Of a DNA stretch of 64,000 nucleotides, positions 33,662-42,702 are shown piece by piece. The stretch spans positions 16,020 to 80,019 of the forward strand of contig NZ_FNZB01000006.1 of the NCBI RefSeq assembly GCF_900109205.1, given 5' to 3'. Source of the DNA: Sphingomonas sp. OV641. Its GTDB lineage: Bacteria; Pseudomonadota; Alphaproteobacteria; Sphingomonadales; Sphingomonadaceae. Every line of letters starts with the position of its first letter. The stretch's first letter is position 1. The position numbers and the translations under genes were made by a program. The notes under the pieces are model-generated. The model did no database searches and was not told where the DNA came from. It was given only the letters and a program-made list of their open reading frames with translations.

Positions 33662-34662
33662 CGGCACTCGCTCCGCATCTCTCGATCTACCTGCGCGAAC
33701 ATCTGCCGCGCGAACGTGCTGTCAGTCCGCACACGGTGAAGACCTATGCCAATTGCTTCGTCCTCCTGGTCCAGTTCGCTGCCGATCGGCTGAAGCGTCG
33801 GCCGACCGATCTCGAGATCGAGGATCTCGGCACCGACATGATCATGGCCTTCCTTGACCATGTCGAGAACGGTCGCGGCAGCTGTGTTCGGACCCGCAAT
33901 GGCAGGCTCGCCGCGATCCGGTCCTTCTTCCGCTACATCGAGTATCGTATTCCGGCCTGCCTAGATCAGGCCCTTCGCGTCAGATCGATCCCTACCAAGA
34001 AGACCGACAAGGCGCTGATCGACTACCTCGACCGGGCAGAGATCAAGGCTTTGCTCGACGCCCCGGATCCCCGGACACGCCTCGGCACCCGCGATCGCGC
34101 AATGCTGCATCTGGCCTATGCTGGCGGGCTGAGGGTGTCGGAACTCGTAACGCTACAACTGCGCGATTTCCCGGACCGCTCGCTTTCGACCGTGCACATC
34201 TTGGGCAAGGGTCGGCGTGAACGGGTCCTCCCGCTCTGGAAGGAGACCCAGTTCGCATTGCGCGCGTGGCTTGCGATCCGCCCCGAAGCCGAGGTCGCCG
34301 AGATATTCCTCAATGCCAACGGGCAGCCGATGACACGCGACGGGTTTGCGTTCCGTTTGGCCGAGCACGTCAAGACCGCGGCAACGAAGCAGCCGTCGAT
34401 CCTTGGAAAGCGCGTGACACCGCACGTGCTGCGCCATTCCTGCGCAATGCACACGCTCGCGGCGACAGGGGACATTCGCAAAGTCGCATTGTGGCTCGGC
34501 CATGCCAGCATCCAGAGCACCGAGACCTATTTGCGCGCCGATCCCGAGGAGAAGCTGCAGATTCTCGCGGCGCACGGCGCTCCTGCCATCAAGCCCGGGC
34601 GCTTCAAGCCGCCATCCGATGCCCTGATCACGATGCTCACCGACGTTCGAAGGCGGGCCTAG
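33658..34662 (+). CDS. RIT tyrosine recombinase 3
   Basis: The 334-residue product starts MTALAPHLSIYLREHLPRER inside the stop of the second gene (ATGA). It is XerD-like: YAGGLRVSELVTLQL (Arg), ILGKGRRERVLPL (Lys beta-hairpin), VTPHVLRHSCAMHTL (His-x-x-Arg) and LGHASIQSTETYL (Tyr nucleophile). It ends 30 bp before the right inverted repeat. Confidence 0.9.
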   Translation: MTALAPHLSIYLREHLPRERAVSPHTVKTYANCFVLLVQFAADRLKRRPTDLEIEDLGTDMIMAFLDHVENGRGSCVRTRNGRLAAIRSFFRYIEYRIPACLDQALRVRSIPTKKTDKALIDYLDRAEIKALLDAPDPRTRLGTRDRAMLHLAYAGGLRVSELVTLQLRDFPDRSLSTVHILGKGRRERVLPLWKETQFALRAWLAIRPEAEVAEIFLNANGQPMTRDGFAFRLAEHVKTAATKQPSILGKRVTPHVLRHSCAMHTLAATGDIRKVALWLGHASIQSTETYLRADPEEKLQILAAHGAPAIKPGRFKPPSDALITMLTDVRRRA

Positions 34663-34693
34663 CCCGGCTCCGGACAACCCCCTGGCACTCATA

Positions 34694-34782
34694 TTATCTG
34701 GAGTGAAATCATGGAAAACCGAAGGAAACCTGCGCCTCCCGCCACCACGCTCGACATAAACTGCGACTGCAAAGAAGCCGTG
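34694..34782 (-). repeat. RIT right inverted repeat
   Basis: It is the 89-bp partner of 31078-31166. On the plus strand it contains a GGAG site and an ATG (34711) with 24 open codons before TAA, the same peptide frame that on the left end runs into the helicase fragment. Confidence 0.9.
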
Positions 34783-34802
34783 TAATGTTGAGCTCAACAT
34801 TA
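34783..34802. repeat. 20-bp perfect palindrome at the RIT right junction
   Basis: TAATGTTGAGCTCAACATTA is fully self-complementary and sits just outside the right inverted repeat, before the helicase fragment. There is no copy at the left end. It supplies the in-frame TAA that ends the N-terminal helicase fragment. Confidence 0.85.
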
Positions 34803-37256
34803 GATGTACTCGCGCGGGGAGAGATCGATGTCGAGGTCGGCGCGCTCGTCGGGCGACAGTTCGCCCAGGCGGCGGTCGAGGATCGCCTCGGCGGTGCTGA
34901 CCAGCTGCAGCACGACCGACTGATCGGCCGCCAGATGCTGTTCGATCGCCGCGATGACGGTCGGGAGCTTCGCTGACAGGAGGAGCGCCCCGAAGAACCG
35001 CTGCTTGCAGCTTTCGAACCGCGAGCGCGCCGCGGCCTTCGCGCCCGAGTTGAGCGTCTTGCCCTCGTTGCCGTCGACGACGCCGGTGAGTTCGAGCGCC
35101 TTTTCAAGGCCGCGATGGATGATCGCCCAGGCATCGGCATAGGTGTCGTACACCGCGATCTGTTCAGGCGTCAGCTCGTGGCGGAGGATGTCATATTCGA
35201 CCCCGGCGAAGCTCAGCGCGCGCGCGGTGTAGAGGCCGGTCGCCTTGAGATCGCGCGCGACCAGTTCCATCGCCGCGATCCCGCCCTGCCGGATCTGGGT
35301 GATGAACGCCTCGCGGTTGGCGAAGGCGGTCTCCGGCCCCCACAGGCCGAGCCGCACGGCATAGGCGAGGTTGTTCACCTCCGACGCGCCGGTCGCCGAG
35401 GCGTAGAGCACGCGGGCGTCGGGCAGGTGGTTCTGCAGGAGAACGCCGGCGATGCCCTGCTGCGAGCCCTTCTTGGTGCCCATCGACCCTTCGCCACCCG
35501 CGACGCCGCCCATCTCATGCGCCTCGTCGAACGCGATGACGCCGTCGAAGTCGGCACCGGCCCAGGCGATGATTTGATCGAGCCGGGTGGCGTCGCCGCG
35601 GTTGGAGCGCAGCGTCGGATAGGTCACGAACAGGACGCCCTCGTCCATCGTGACGGGCTCGTCGATCTTCCAGCGCGAGAGCGGCTGCACATCGGCCGCG
35701 AGACCGCCGAGCGCGGTCCAGTCGCGGATCGCGTCGGCATGGAGCGCCTCGTTCTTGCTGATCCAGATGTTCTTGCGACGACCCGCCAGCCAGTTGTCGA
35801 GGATGACGGCCGCGACCTGCCGCCCCTTCCCTGCCCCGGTGCCGTCGCCCAGGAAATAGCCCTTGCGGTACGCGCGTCCGTCGTCGGAGAGCACCAGCCC
35901 CACGCCCTCCTTGTCTGGCTTGCTCAGGCCCGGGATATACTGGGTCCAGGCATGGCCGGCGTAAACGACGGTCTCGAGCTGCGAGGAGGACAGGAGGCGT
36001 TCGGTGACGGTGCGTTCGGGCAGCGACGGAACATGGACGGGGATCGGCGCGGGGATCGAGCCCATCGCGATCGATTCCACCAGCGCGGTCGGATGCTCGC
36101 CGGCAGCGTCGAACACGATACGGCTCGGCCGATAGGGCAGATAGACGCCGGACTGCTCGGCGAGTGGCGCCGGCGTCTCGAGTACCTGGTAGCCGACCGG
36201 GAGAACCTCGTTCCTGGCGAGAGCGCGGAAGATGCGCGGGGTGGCAGCGGGCTTCGATCTCACGCTGCGCAGGAGGGACAGCCCCCCGCCCCGCTTGACC
36301 GGCGCCGGAGTGGCGGCCTCCGGGATCAGATCCTGCCGGGGCGGGATGACCAGCGCCTCGACCAGGTCGCTTACGGCGCCGCGCTGGAGCGTGACCGTCG
36401 TGGTATCACCCACCGTCTTGTCGATGACATAGAGTCGCACCGCGACTCCGGTGCCGTGCTTGCCATAGGCATGGGTCAGCCGGATCGAGGTGCGCAGCGC
36501 GACGCTCGCCAGCGTCGTCGACCAGATCGTGCCCATGCGCGCGGAGTTGAAGAACCAGTCGGGCATGATCGCGACGACGCGCCCGCCAGGCCGCACACGC
36601 TTGATCGCCGCCTGCAGGTGGCGGACCGCAGCGAGCGCGTCGGCACCGCGGCCGAGCGAGCGCGAGAAGGGCGGGTTCATCAGGATGAGGCTGGGGCGCT
36701 CCGCGGATGCCATGACGCTGGCGATCTGCGCGCCGTCGTGGCCGGTAACGCTGGCTTTCGGGAAGGTGGCCGACAGCCGCTCGCGGCGCGCGGGATCGAT
36801 CTCGTTGAGCTGGAGCGCCGCGATCGGCGGGAGGCCCGCTACCAGGAGACCGTTGCCGGCGCTCGGTTCGAGTACGATGTCATCCGCGCGTGCGTTCGCG
36901 AGCATGACCGTGATCGTGGCGAGATCGAGCGGGGTCGAGAATTGCTGCCAGTCGATCTGCTCCTCGCTGCGCACGGTCTGGGTAGGAAGGCGCGCCATAA
37001 GCCCGATCGCGGCGTCGACCGCCGGCGTGGTGCCTGCTGCGCATACCGCCAGCGCGGTCGCATGCTCCAGCACCTCGAAGCTCTCGCGCTGGGTCCAGTG
37101 ACCATCGGCGTCGGTGCCGCCATAGGCGCGGATCATCGCGTCGTTGAGCATCGCTCGGGTGATCTTCGCGTCGCCGGCGATCGCGGGGAGCAGCAGGCGG
37201 GCGGCAGCGGTGGCATGGTCGGCGCGCGCGGGCGCAGGGTCGAACAGGTCGGTCAT
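34800..37256 (-). pseudogene. Strawberry-notch helicase, N-terminal part (truncated by RIT)
   Basis: The 818-residue fragment starts MTDLFDPAPARADHATAAAR (CCGGAGACC upstream). Residues 115-200 are a methyltransferase-like domain with DDIVLEPSAGNGLL and ILMNPPFSRS (NPPF, as in adenine methylases). The SBNO helicase N-terminal half follows, with DGTGAGKGRQ (Walker A, near 470) and IAFDEAHEMGG (near 575). It stops at LSPREYI, directly at the RIT junction, and the gene resumes as IDYLTRAFPVQQ at the other side. Members act with ParB-like and ArdC genes on conjugative plasmids; the exact role is unknown. A purine-rich leader tract lies at 37302-37316. Confidence 0.88.
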
Positions 37257-37314
37257 GGGGGTCTCCGGGTCTGTGGCTGCTCGTGCAGCTCACGACCCCG
37301 ACCCCCCTTCCCTC

Positions 37315-38154
37315 TCAGGCTCCGGGTTTCACGACGTCGGCCCAGTCGCCATAACGTGAGGGTGGCGGTATCCGCTTCAGCGTCAGCCCGCGCGGCCGAT
37401 AGGCGGCCCACGCCTTGCGTCGTGCGCGTCGGCCCTCGAAGTCATTGTCCTCGGCGAAGATCAGCGTGGTGACGCTATCGGGGATGTGGACACGGTCGAG
37501 CCGCGCCGCGCCGAGCGTCGCCCAGCACGGGATGCCGTGGATCTGGGTGAAGGCGGCCGAGGTCTCGAACCCCTCACCAAGCGCCAATGTGTCGGTGACG
37601 CGCATGCCCTGCCAGGTCGCACCTCCCGGCGTGCCGAGCGTCGCCTTGTCGAGATAGCCGCCATGCGCGAGGTCGAGGAAGATGCGCTGAATCGAGCGCA
37701 GCGTGCGCCCCTCCCGCGCCGCGATCAGCAGCGCCGGGAGGAACCGGGTATGCGGTTTCGGTCCCCACGGACAGCGCGGGTGGTAGCTCAGGTCGTCGAA
37801 GGCGCCGGTGATGCCGCGAAAGCGGAGATAGGCTTCCGCGGGCGTTCCGGCGATCGGCAACCCCTCGTTCCACAGCCGTTCGATGTTGGCGGGTCTGCCG
37901 GTGCGCTGTTCAGCGGGTGGGTCGTAGGTGCGTCCGGGTCTGATGCGCGCGATCTCGCGGAGCACGTCCTCGGCGGTGCAGCCGGCGAAGCAGTGAACGA
38001 GGATGCCGTCATGGCCCTGCCGGATCGAGAGGCTGGGATCGCTGTCGGCGTGGGCCGGGCAACGGCACATGGCGTTGTAGCCGTGCCAGGTGCCGCCGAG
38101 GGCGCCGACGATGTCCACGATGGTCTGGGTGGGTTTTAGCGCAACGAGGGGCAT
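37315..38154 (-). CDS. CHC2 zinc-finger/Toprim primase-like protein
   Basis: The 279-residue product starts MPLVALKPTQTIVDIVGALG (AAAGGATC upstream). A CHC2-type zinc finger is visible near residues 30-60 (NAMCRCPAHADSDPSLSIRQ, then HCFAGCTAEDV), followed by a Toprim-like domain with LALGEGFETSAAF (catalytic Glu) and LIFAEDNDFEGRRARRKAWA (Asp-x-Asp-like). Such proteins prime or process plasmid DNA. A truncated relative lies at 51345. The leader has a purine-rich tract (38181-38198). Confidence 0.85.
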   Translation of the reverse strand: MPLVALKPTQTIVDIVGALGGTWHGYNAMCRCPAHADSDPSLSIRQGHDGILVHCFAGCTAEDVLREIARIRPGRTYDPPAEQRTGRPANIERLWNEGLPIAGTPAEAYLRFRGITGAFDDLSYHPRCPWGPKPHTRFLPALLIAAREGRTLRSIQRIFLDLAHGGYLDKATLGTPGGATWQGMRVTDTLALGEGFETSAAFTQIHGIPCWATLGAARLDRVHIPDSVTTLIFAEDNDFEGRRARRKAWAAYRPRGLTLKRIPPPSRYGDWADVVKPGA

Positions 38155-38208
38155 GACCGATCCTTTCTCGCTGCCTCTGACCCCCTTCTCTCTCTTCCTA
38201 GGTGACTC

Positions 38209-38320
38209 AGTAGCTGCTGGCTAGCAGCTAGCGGAAGATCCCCGTGTTAGCAGTTAGACCTCCGCTATCTAGCGTTGAGATGGCTGGTATCTAGCGGCTA
38301 GCTACCTTTGAGCTAGCAGT
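38209..38320. repeat. CTAGC-rich repeat block A, beside the RHH gene
   Basis: The block has at least five GCTAGC or CTAGCAG/CTAGCGG words in direct and inverted orientation (for example GCTGGCTAGCAGCTAGCGG and TATCTAGCGGCTAGCTACC). It covers the gap after the Toprim gene and the 3' end of the RHH gene. With block B it brackets the parA/RHH pair, the usual place for a plasmid centromere. Confidence 0.6.
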
Positions 38321-38610
38321 TTCTCATAAGCGTCGAGTGCCTTCTCGAGCACTTCTGTAAGAAGCAGACCCTCACGTTGAGCTATTTCGCGGATTCGATT
38401 GTCCCATTCGGGTGTGACCCTAGTCGCAAATTGTTGAGTGCGGTTAGTCTTGCGCGAACTGCGGGCATCAATGCGGGTTGCGGTTATCAGCGGTGCAGCC
38501 GGAGGGGCGGGGGCTACTTCGGGTGCATCCAAATTCTGGCTCGCCTCATTGATTGGTGGGGGTGAACCCAAACGAGTAGCCTTCTTTAGCTTCGAGATAT
38601 CGGCCATCAT
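38302..38610 (-). CDS. Small RHH-like DNA-binding protein (partition partner)
   Basis: The 102-residue product (MMADISKLKKATRLGSPPPI...) has a disordered Pro/Ala-rich N-terminal half and a C-terminal part FATRVTPEWDNRIREIAQRE followed by LLTEVLEKALDAYEKLL, which fits a ribbon-helix-helix fold (short strand then two helices). It follows the ParA gene with no gap; in type Ib partition, a small RHH protein binds the centromere and represses the operon. The ATG at 38607 is an equal alternative. Confidence 0.65.
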   Translation of the reverse strand: MMADISKLKKATRLGSPPPINEASQNLDAPEVAPAPPAAPLITATRIDARSSRKTNRTQQFATRVTPEWDNRIREIAQREGLLLTEVLEKALDAYEKLLAQR

Positions 38611-39240
38611 TCACCCCGCTACTTTGTCGATTAGGGATTGGATCAGAGTATCAGCACGCTGGTTAAGGCCGGAGAATTTGGTTTCGGTAATTGACAGGCC
38701 TTGGTTCTGCGCTTGCCGGTATGCTGGTCGTTCCACGATCGAACCGTCGAGGACATTATACCCCGCTTCGGTCAAATACGCCCGCGCGTCATTTTCTTCA
38801 GCCGAAGTTCCAATGCGGTTGAGCGCAAAAACGAGCCGTCCAGTCGGGATACCCTCCTTAACAAGGGCATGGTATTCGCGGACGGCAGGCCTGAGATCGT
38901 CCAAGGATGCGCCGGTGGGTTGAACCACGAGTGACGATGACCGTGCAATTTCAAGTGTAGCTTTGCTGGTCCGAGCGGGGCCGTCGATGATAAGCAGATC
39001 GAAGCCGTCTGCAGCGGCCAGGGCCTGAGACGCGGTTTTGAATGCCTCAACCGACACAATCGGCTCGATGGAGATGCCAAGGCGTGCTCGGTGCCAATCG
39101 ACCGAAGTGCCCTGTTGAGTATCGAGATCGGCGATTTTAACCCGCAGTTCGCCTGCCGCCGCCTCGCGAGCAAGGGCTCTTGCCAAGGTGCTTTTTCCTA
39201 CACCGCCTTTTTGTGAGACGAATGCTACGACAGCAGCCAT
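38611..39240 (-). CDS. parA: ParA-like ATPase (small, type Ib)
   Basis: The 209-residue product starts MAAVVAFVSQKGGVGKSTLA with the deviant Walker A motif KGGVGKST (11-18), then IADLDTQQGTSVDW (Walker A') and FDLLIIDGPARTS (Walker B). The short length without an N-terminal HTH fits the ParF/type Ib class. It is coupled to the RHH gene and bracketed by CTAGC repeats. A second, larger ParA lies at 49611, so the plasmid carries two partition modules. Confidence 0.88.
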   Translation of the reverse strand: MAAVVAFVSQKGGVGKSTLARALAREAAAGELRVKIADLDTQQGTSVDWHRARLGISIEPIVSVEAFKTASQALAAADGFDLLIIDGPARTSKATLEIARSSSLVVQPTGASLDDLRPAVREYHALVKEGIPTGRLVFALNRIGTSAEENDARAYLTEAGYNVLDGSIVERPAYRQAQNQGLSITETKFSGLNQRADTLIQSLIDKVAG

Positions 39241-39264
39241 GACCGATCCTGTGATAGTTCGAAC

Positions 39265-39365
39265 GACTGGATAGCTAGCCGCTCTCTAGCAGTTTGGCAA
39301 CCGCTACCTATGTGATAGCTAGCTGATACCCAACCAGCAGGTATCTGTGAGCTAGCTGCTACCCA
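39265..39365. repeat. CTAGC-rich repeat block B, upstream of small parA
   Basis: ATAGCTAGCCGCTCTCTAGC, GATAGCTAGCTGATACC and GTGAGCTAGCTGCTACCC are spaced over 100 bp, in the promoter region of the parA/RHH pair. It is the counterpart of block A. Confidence 0.6.
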
Positions 39366-39462
39366 CGGGGGTTTGCCTGACCTAGTCTGGATCAAGCACT
39401 GGGAGATAGTGGAATTTTTTTCCACGTTGTGCGGTTGATCGAAACATGATGTTCAATGATCG

Positions 39463-40380
39463 ATGAACACGCGATCGAACTCGAGCTTATGCGTAGTGGG
39501 TAGTGTTATGGCACTGCTATGGGCGCAAACATCGGCAGCTAAGCAGGCCGAGGTAATGACATTTGATGGGCAGGCAGTTGAAGCCGTCATCGATGTGGGC
39601 CCGAGAATGCGGGGTATGCCAACAGACGGAACGCCGCCAGTACCAAACATGGAAGCCGTTTTAGGCAATGACTTCAGATCATTCGGCAGCCCCGTAATGG
39701 AACCCCAAGAGGAGGCAATAAGCACGTCGCATATATCGGTGCCCCTTTGGATGCAGACTGGCCAGGTTTCGGGGGGAGCTGGCCGGGCAGCGATGTCCGA
39801 TATGGCAAGTTATCTCTACACCCCACAGGCTTGCTCAATCACACCCTACCGTCCACGCGGCGATTTTCCAGGCTGGCTCGAAGCTCGGCGGGCTCAATAT
39901 TACCCCTTGATCCAGGCCGTGGCGTGCGAAGCTGGTGTGCCAGTCGGGCTTTTCGATGCACTGGTGGCCCAGGAAAGCCGCTATGACCCATTGATCGTAT
40001 CACCGAAGGGCGCCGTTGGCCTTACCCAATTGATGCCCGGTACAGCGCGTGGACTTGGGGTTTTCAATTCGAGAGATCCGTTGTCGAACCTGAGGGGAGG
40101 GGCCAGATACCTCCGCGCGCATCTGGATGAGTTCAAGCGGGTCGATCTAGCCTTGGCCGCGTACAATGCAGGTCCAGGACGCGTTCGATCGATGCGCCGT
40201 ATTCCGCCGTTTCGCGAGACGATGGACTATGTCGCAGCGATCACTCGAGGGTGGAGCACCGGATCGTTCAGGACAGCATCGATTCAGACCGCCGGTTTGG
40301 CAGTGGGTCGACAGGAATTCCGGGGCAGGGGGGTCCAGTTACTCGCTTACACATCTACAAGAGTATCGAACCCGAGGTAG
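39463..40380 (+). CDS. Lytic transglycosylase (VirB1/SLT type)
   Basis: The 305-residue product has an N-terminal signal-like stretch (CVVGSVMALLWAQTSAA) and an SLT domain in the second half: LFDALVAQESRYDPLIVSPK (catalytic Glu), GAVGLTQLMPGTARGLGV and LALAAYNAGPGRV. It cuts peptidoglycan in the periplasm, normally to let a type IV secretion system assemble. No other T4SS gene lies in the window. No ribosome site is obvious at the ATG used; the low-GC start region suggests its own promoter between 39370 and 39460. Confidence 0.85.
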   Translation: MNTRSNSSLCVVGSVMALLWAQTSAAKQAEVMTFDGQAVEAVIDVGPRMRGMPTDGTPPVPNMEAVLGNDFRSFGSPVMEPQEEAISTSHISVPLWMQTGQVSGGAGRAAMSDMASYLYTPQACSITPYRPRGDFPGWLEARRAQYYPLIQAVACEAGVPVGLFDALVAQESRYDPLIVSPKGAVGLTQLMPGTARGLGVFNSRDPLSNLRGGARYLRAHLDEFKRVDLALAAYNAGPGRVRSMRRIPPFRETMDYVAAITRGWSTGSFRTASIQTAGLAVGRQEFRGRGVQLLAYTSTRVSNPR

Positions 40381-40622
40381 TGCGCGTAATAGATCGCAAT
40401 TCCGAGGATCGCCGGCGCGCCGAGCAGATAGTTGATCTGCCAACGTATCCACAACCGGGGTGCAACGAGTACCTTATCGAGGACGGTCGCAGTTGGGAGT
40501 TTGCTAGTTCCCAGACGATAATCGTAGGCGGTCTTTATCATCGCGAGGACAGCGCACAGCGCCACCATGACGCCGACCGCGGCATAGAGTGAAAGCCAGG
40601 CCTGAAGTGTCGCTTGGGGCAT
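40347..40622 (-). CDS. Small membrane protein
   Basis: The 91-residue product starts MPQATLQAWLSLYAAVGVMV with AGGTGG upstream (a GTG three codons earlier is also open). Two hydrophobic segments are visible (LYAAVGVMVALCAVLAMI, about 12-29; LLGAPAILGIAIYYAHYLGF, about 66-85), so it probably spans the membrane twice. It converges on and overlaps the transglycosylase gene by 34 bp. No family recognised. Confidence 0.55.
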   Translation of the reverse strand: MPQATLQAWLSLYAAVGVMVALCAVLAMIKTAYDYRLGTSKLPTATVLDKVLVAPRLWIRWQINYLLGAPAILGIAIYYAHYLGFDTLVDV

Positions 40623-40656
40623 GCCGACCACCTAGCAGCAAGATGCTGACGGTCCA

Positions 40657-42450
40657 TTAACCGCTGAATCGCGCATTAGTTACCAGGAGCTGGCGCGCCG
40701 TGTCGGCGATCATCGTGCCCAGGCCCTTGTCTCCCATCACCATCGAACTCATCAGACCCTTGGCCTGCTCGAGCGTCAGTTGCGGTGGAAACGGCACGAC
40801 CTCGGGATCGGTCTTCACCTCGATGAGCGTCGGGCGATCGGCGGAGAGCGCAACTTCCCACGCCGGCCCAAGCGCGGATGGATCATCGACGTAGATGCCG
40901 CCAAGCCCCAGCAATTCCGCGAAGCGCGCGTAGGGGACGTCCGGAATATCCTGCGTCGTCGGGAAACGCGGATTGCCTTCCATCACCCGCTGTTCCCACG
41001 TGACCTCGTTGAGATCGCCGTTGTTGAAGACGCAGACGATGAAGCGCGGATCGCGCCACTGCTTCCAATATTTCTGGACGGTGATGAGTTCGGCCAGATT
41101 GTTCATCTGCATTGCGCCGTCGCCGACCAGCGCCACGACGGGCCGATCAGGATAAGCAAACTTGGCCGCGATCGCATAGGGAACCGCAGCGCCCATAGAG
41201 GCTAAACCGCCCGAGAGAGAGGCACGCTGCCCGACCTTCACGCGATAGTCGCGCGCGTACCAGTTGGCGCATGAGCCCGAATCCGAGGTGACGATCGCGT
41301 CGGCGGGCAGACGCGGCGACATTTCCCAGACCACGCGCTGGGGATTGACGGGCTTTGCTTCCGCCATGGCGCGTTCCTCGAGCGTCTGCCACCACTGCGC
41401 AGTCGCCTTCTCGATGCCTTCGCGCCAACTGCGATCATCCTTGCGCTGGAGCAGCGGGATCAGCGCTTTCAGCGTTTCGGCCGCATCTCCATGCAGGTTG
41501 ACCTCGACGGGGTAGCGCAGCCCCAGCATCGATGCGTCGATGTCGACCTGCACGGCCCTCGCCTGCCCGTCTTTCGGCAGGAACTCGGCCCAGGGAAAGC
41601 CCGTGCCGATCAGCAGAAGCGTGTCGCACTCGCGCATGAGGTCGGACGATGGCTTGGTCCCGAGCAAGCCGATCGCCCCGGTCACGAACGGCAGATCGTC
41701 AGGCAGGACATCCTTGCCGAGCAACGCTTTGGCGACGCCGGCGCCAAGCAGGTCGGCGACCTCGGTCACCACGGCCGACGCGCCGCGGGCTCCCGCCCCA
41801 ATCAGGATAGCGACCTTGGCGCCTGCATTCAGTACCTCCGCCGCGCGCGCGAGATCGGCGGGCTGCGGGACGACGATCGGATGTGCATAGCCGGTGCCCG
41901 AGCGGGTGAAGCCGTGCGCCTGGCCCGGCTCCTCATATTTCGTATCCTGTATGTCCTTGGGCAGCACGATGGTTGAGACCGCGTTGCCCGCGACCGCGAT
42001 CCGGATCGCGCGATCGGTCACATGGCGGACCTGCGCCGGCGCGCTCGCCTCCTGCACATAGGCGGCGACGTCGGCAAACAGTCGGTCGAGATTGAGCTCC
42101 TGCTGATAGCTTGCACCGCGCACGGTGCTCTCGGCCTGGCCCGCGATCGCGAGGACCGGGACATGGTCGAGCTTGGCGTCATAGAGCCCGGTGATCAGGT
42201 GGGTCGCGCCCGGACCGCCGGTCGACAGGCAGACGCCGAGCTCGCCGGTGAATTTCGCATGCGCCGTCGCCATGAAGGCCGCCATCTCCTCGTGGCGGAC
42301 CTGGATGAACTCGATGCCCGAGCCTTCCTTCTCGGCGCGCTGGAGCGCCCCCAGCACGCCATTGATGCCATCGCCAGAATAGCCGTAGATTCGGCTCACG
42401 CCCCAATCCTTGAGGCGCTGGACGAAGAAATCGCTCGACATGCGGGCCAT
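40657..42450 (-). CDS. Thiamine-pyrophosphate-dependent enzyme, pyruvate oxidase-like
   Basis: The 597-residue product (start MARMSSDFFVQRLKDWGVSR, GGAGGG upstream) is a full-length TPP enzyme: GYSGDGINGVL at the N-terminus, RHEEMAAFMATAHAKFTG with the catalytic Glu, a middle FAD/ADP-binding-like domain (AILIGAGARGA), and the TPP motif VALVGDGAMQMNNLAELI ending CVFNNGDL. Related proteins include pyruvate oxidase, acetolactate synthase and poorly defined TPP-requiring proteins; the substrate is not certain. It looks like metabolic cargo and is surrounded by unrelated genes. Confidence 0.85.
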   Translation of the reverse strand: MARMSSDFFVQRLKDWGVSRIYGYSGDGINGVLGALQRAEKEGSGIEFIQVRHEEMAAFMATAHAKFTGELGVCLSTGGPGATHLITGLYDAKLDHVPVLAIAGQAESTVRGASYQQELNLDRLFADVAAYVQEASAPAQVRHVTDRAIRIAVAGNAVSTIVLPKDIQDTKYEEPGQAHGFTRSGTGYAHPIVVPQPADLARAAEVLNAGAKVAILIGAGARGASAVVTEVADLLGAGVAKALLGKDVLPDDLPFVTGAIGLLGTKPSSDLMRECDTLLLIGTGFPWAEFLPKDGQARAVQVDIDASMLGLRYPVEVNLHGDAAETLKALIPLLQRKDDRSWREGIEKATAQWWQTLEERAMAEAKPVNPQRVVWEMSPRLPADAIVTSDSGSCANWYARDYRVKVGQRASLSGGLASMGAAVPYAIAAKFAYPDRPVVALVGDGAMQMNNLAELITVQKYWKQWRDPRFIVCVFNNGDLNEVTWEQRVMEGNPRFPTTQDIPDVPYARFAELLGLGGIYVDDPSALGPAWEVALSADRPTLIEVKTDPEVVPFPPQLTLEQAKGLMSSMVMGDKGLGTMIADTARQLLVTNARFSG

Positions 42451-42702
42451 GCCGCCCTCCACTTTGGGATTTGGTTTCGAGCCGGAGAGGTTCAGTCACG
42501 CATGCTCGCGCTGACGAGAAGAACGTCGCAGTGCGCACAGGCGTTCCCGCCGGTCGGCGGCTTCGCCCCCATCGGTGCGCGCTAGGGCCGGCCCGACGGC
42601 GAGCTCGCTTCTTCGGTCGTTGAGGCATGTCGGTGTCGCTCACTGCCCAACCGCGCCAGGTCATCGGTTTGCGACTGTCCAAACGCGGACAGCTAAAACC
42701 TG
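42451..42702. other. Intergenic region with a short hairpin
   Basis: No gene seen. CTGTCC (42675-42680) pairs with GGACAG (42687-42692) about 10 bp beyond the integrase stop, without a T tract. Confidence 0.35.

Larger units (their letters stand above)
31078..34782. mobile_element. RIT element (recombinase in trio)
   Basis: Three consecutive tyrosine recombinase genes on the plus strand, each overlapping the next by 4-7 bp, are enclosed by 89-bp inverted repeats (31078-31166 and 34694-34782) that differ at one visible base. This is the defining layout of RIT elements. It is inserted in a strawberry-notch helicase gene. A GAT triplet precedes the left end and follows a 20-bp palindrome at the right end, so a 3-bp target duplication is possible; the exact right boundary is unclear. 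Confidence 0.9.

Noticed and set aside
35115..37472. A 785-codon open frame on the plus strand
   Set aside because: It lies antisense to the strawberry-notch helicase, whose motifs are clear. The protein is Arg/Gly/Asp-rich without domains, as expected for a GC-rich shadow frame.
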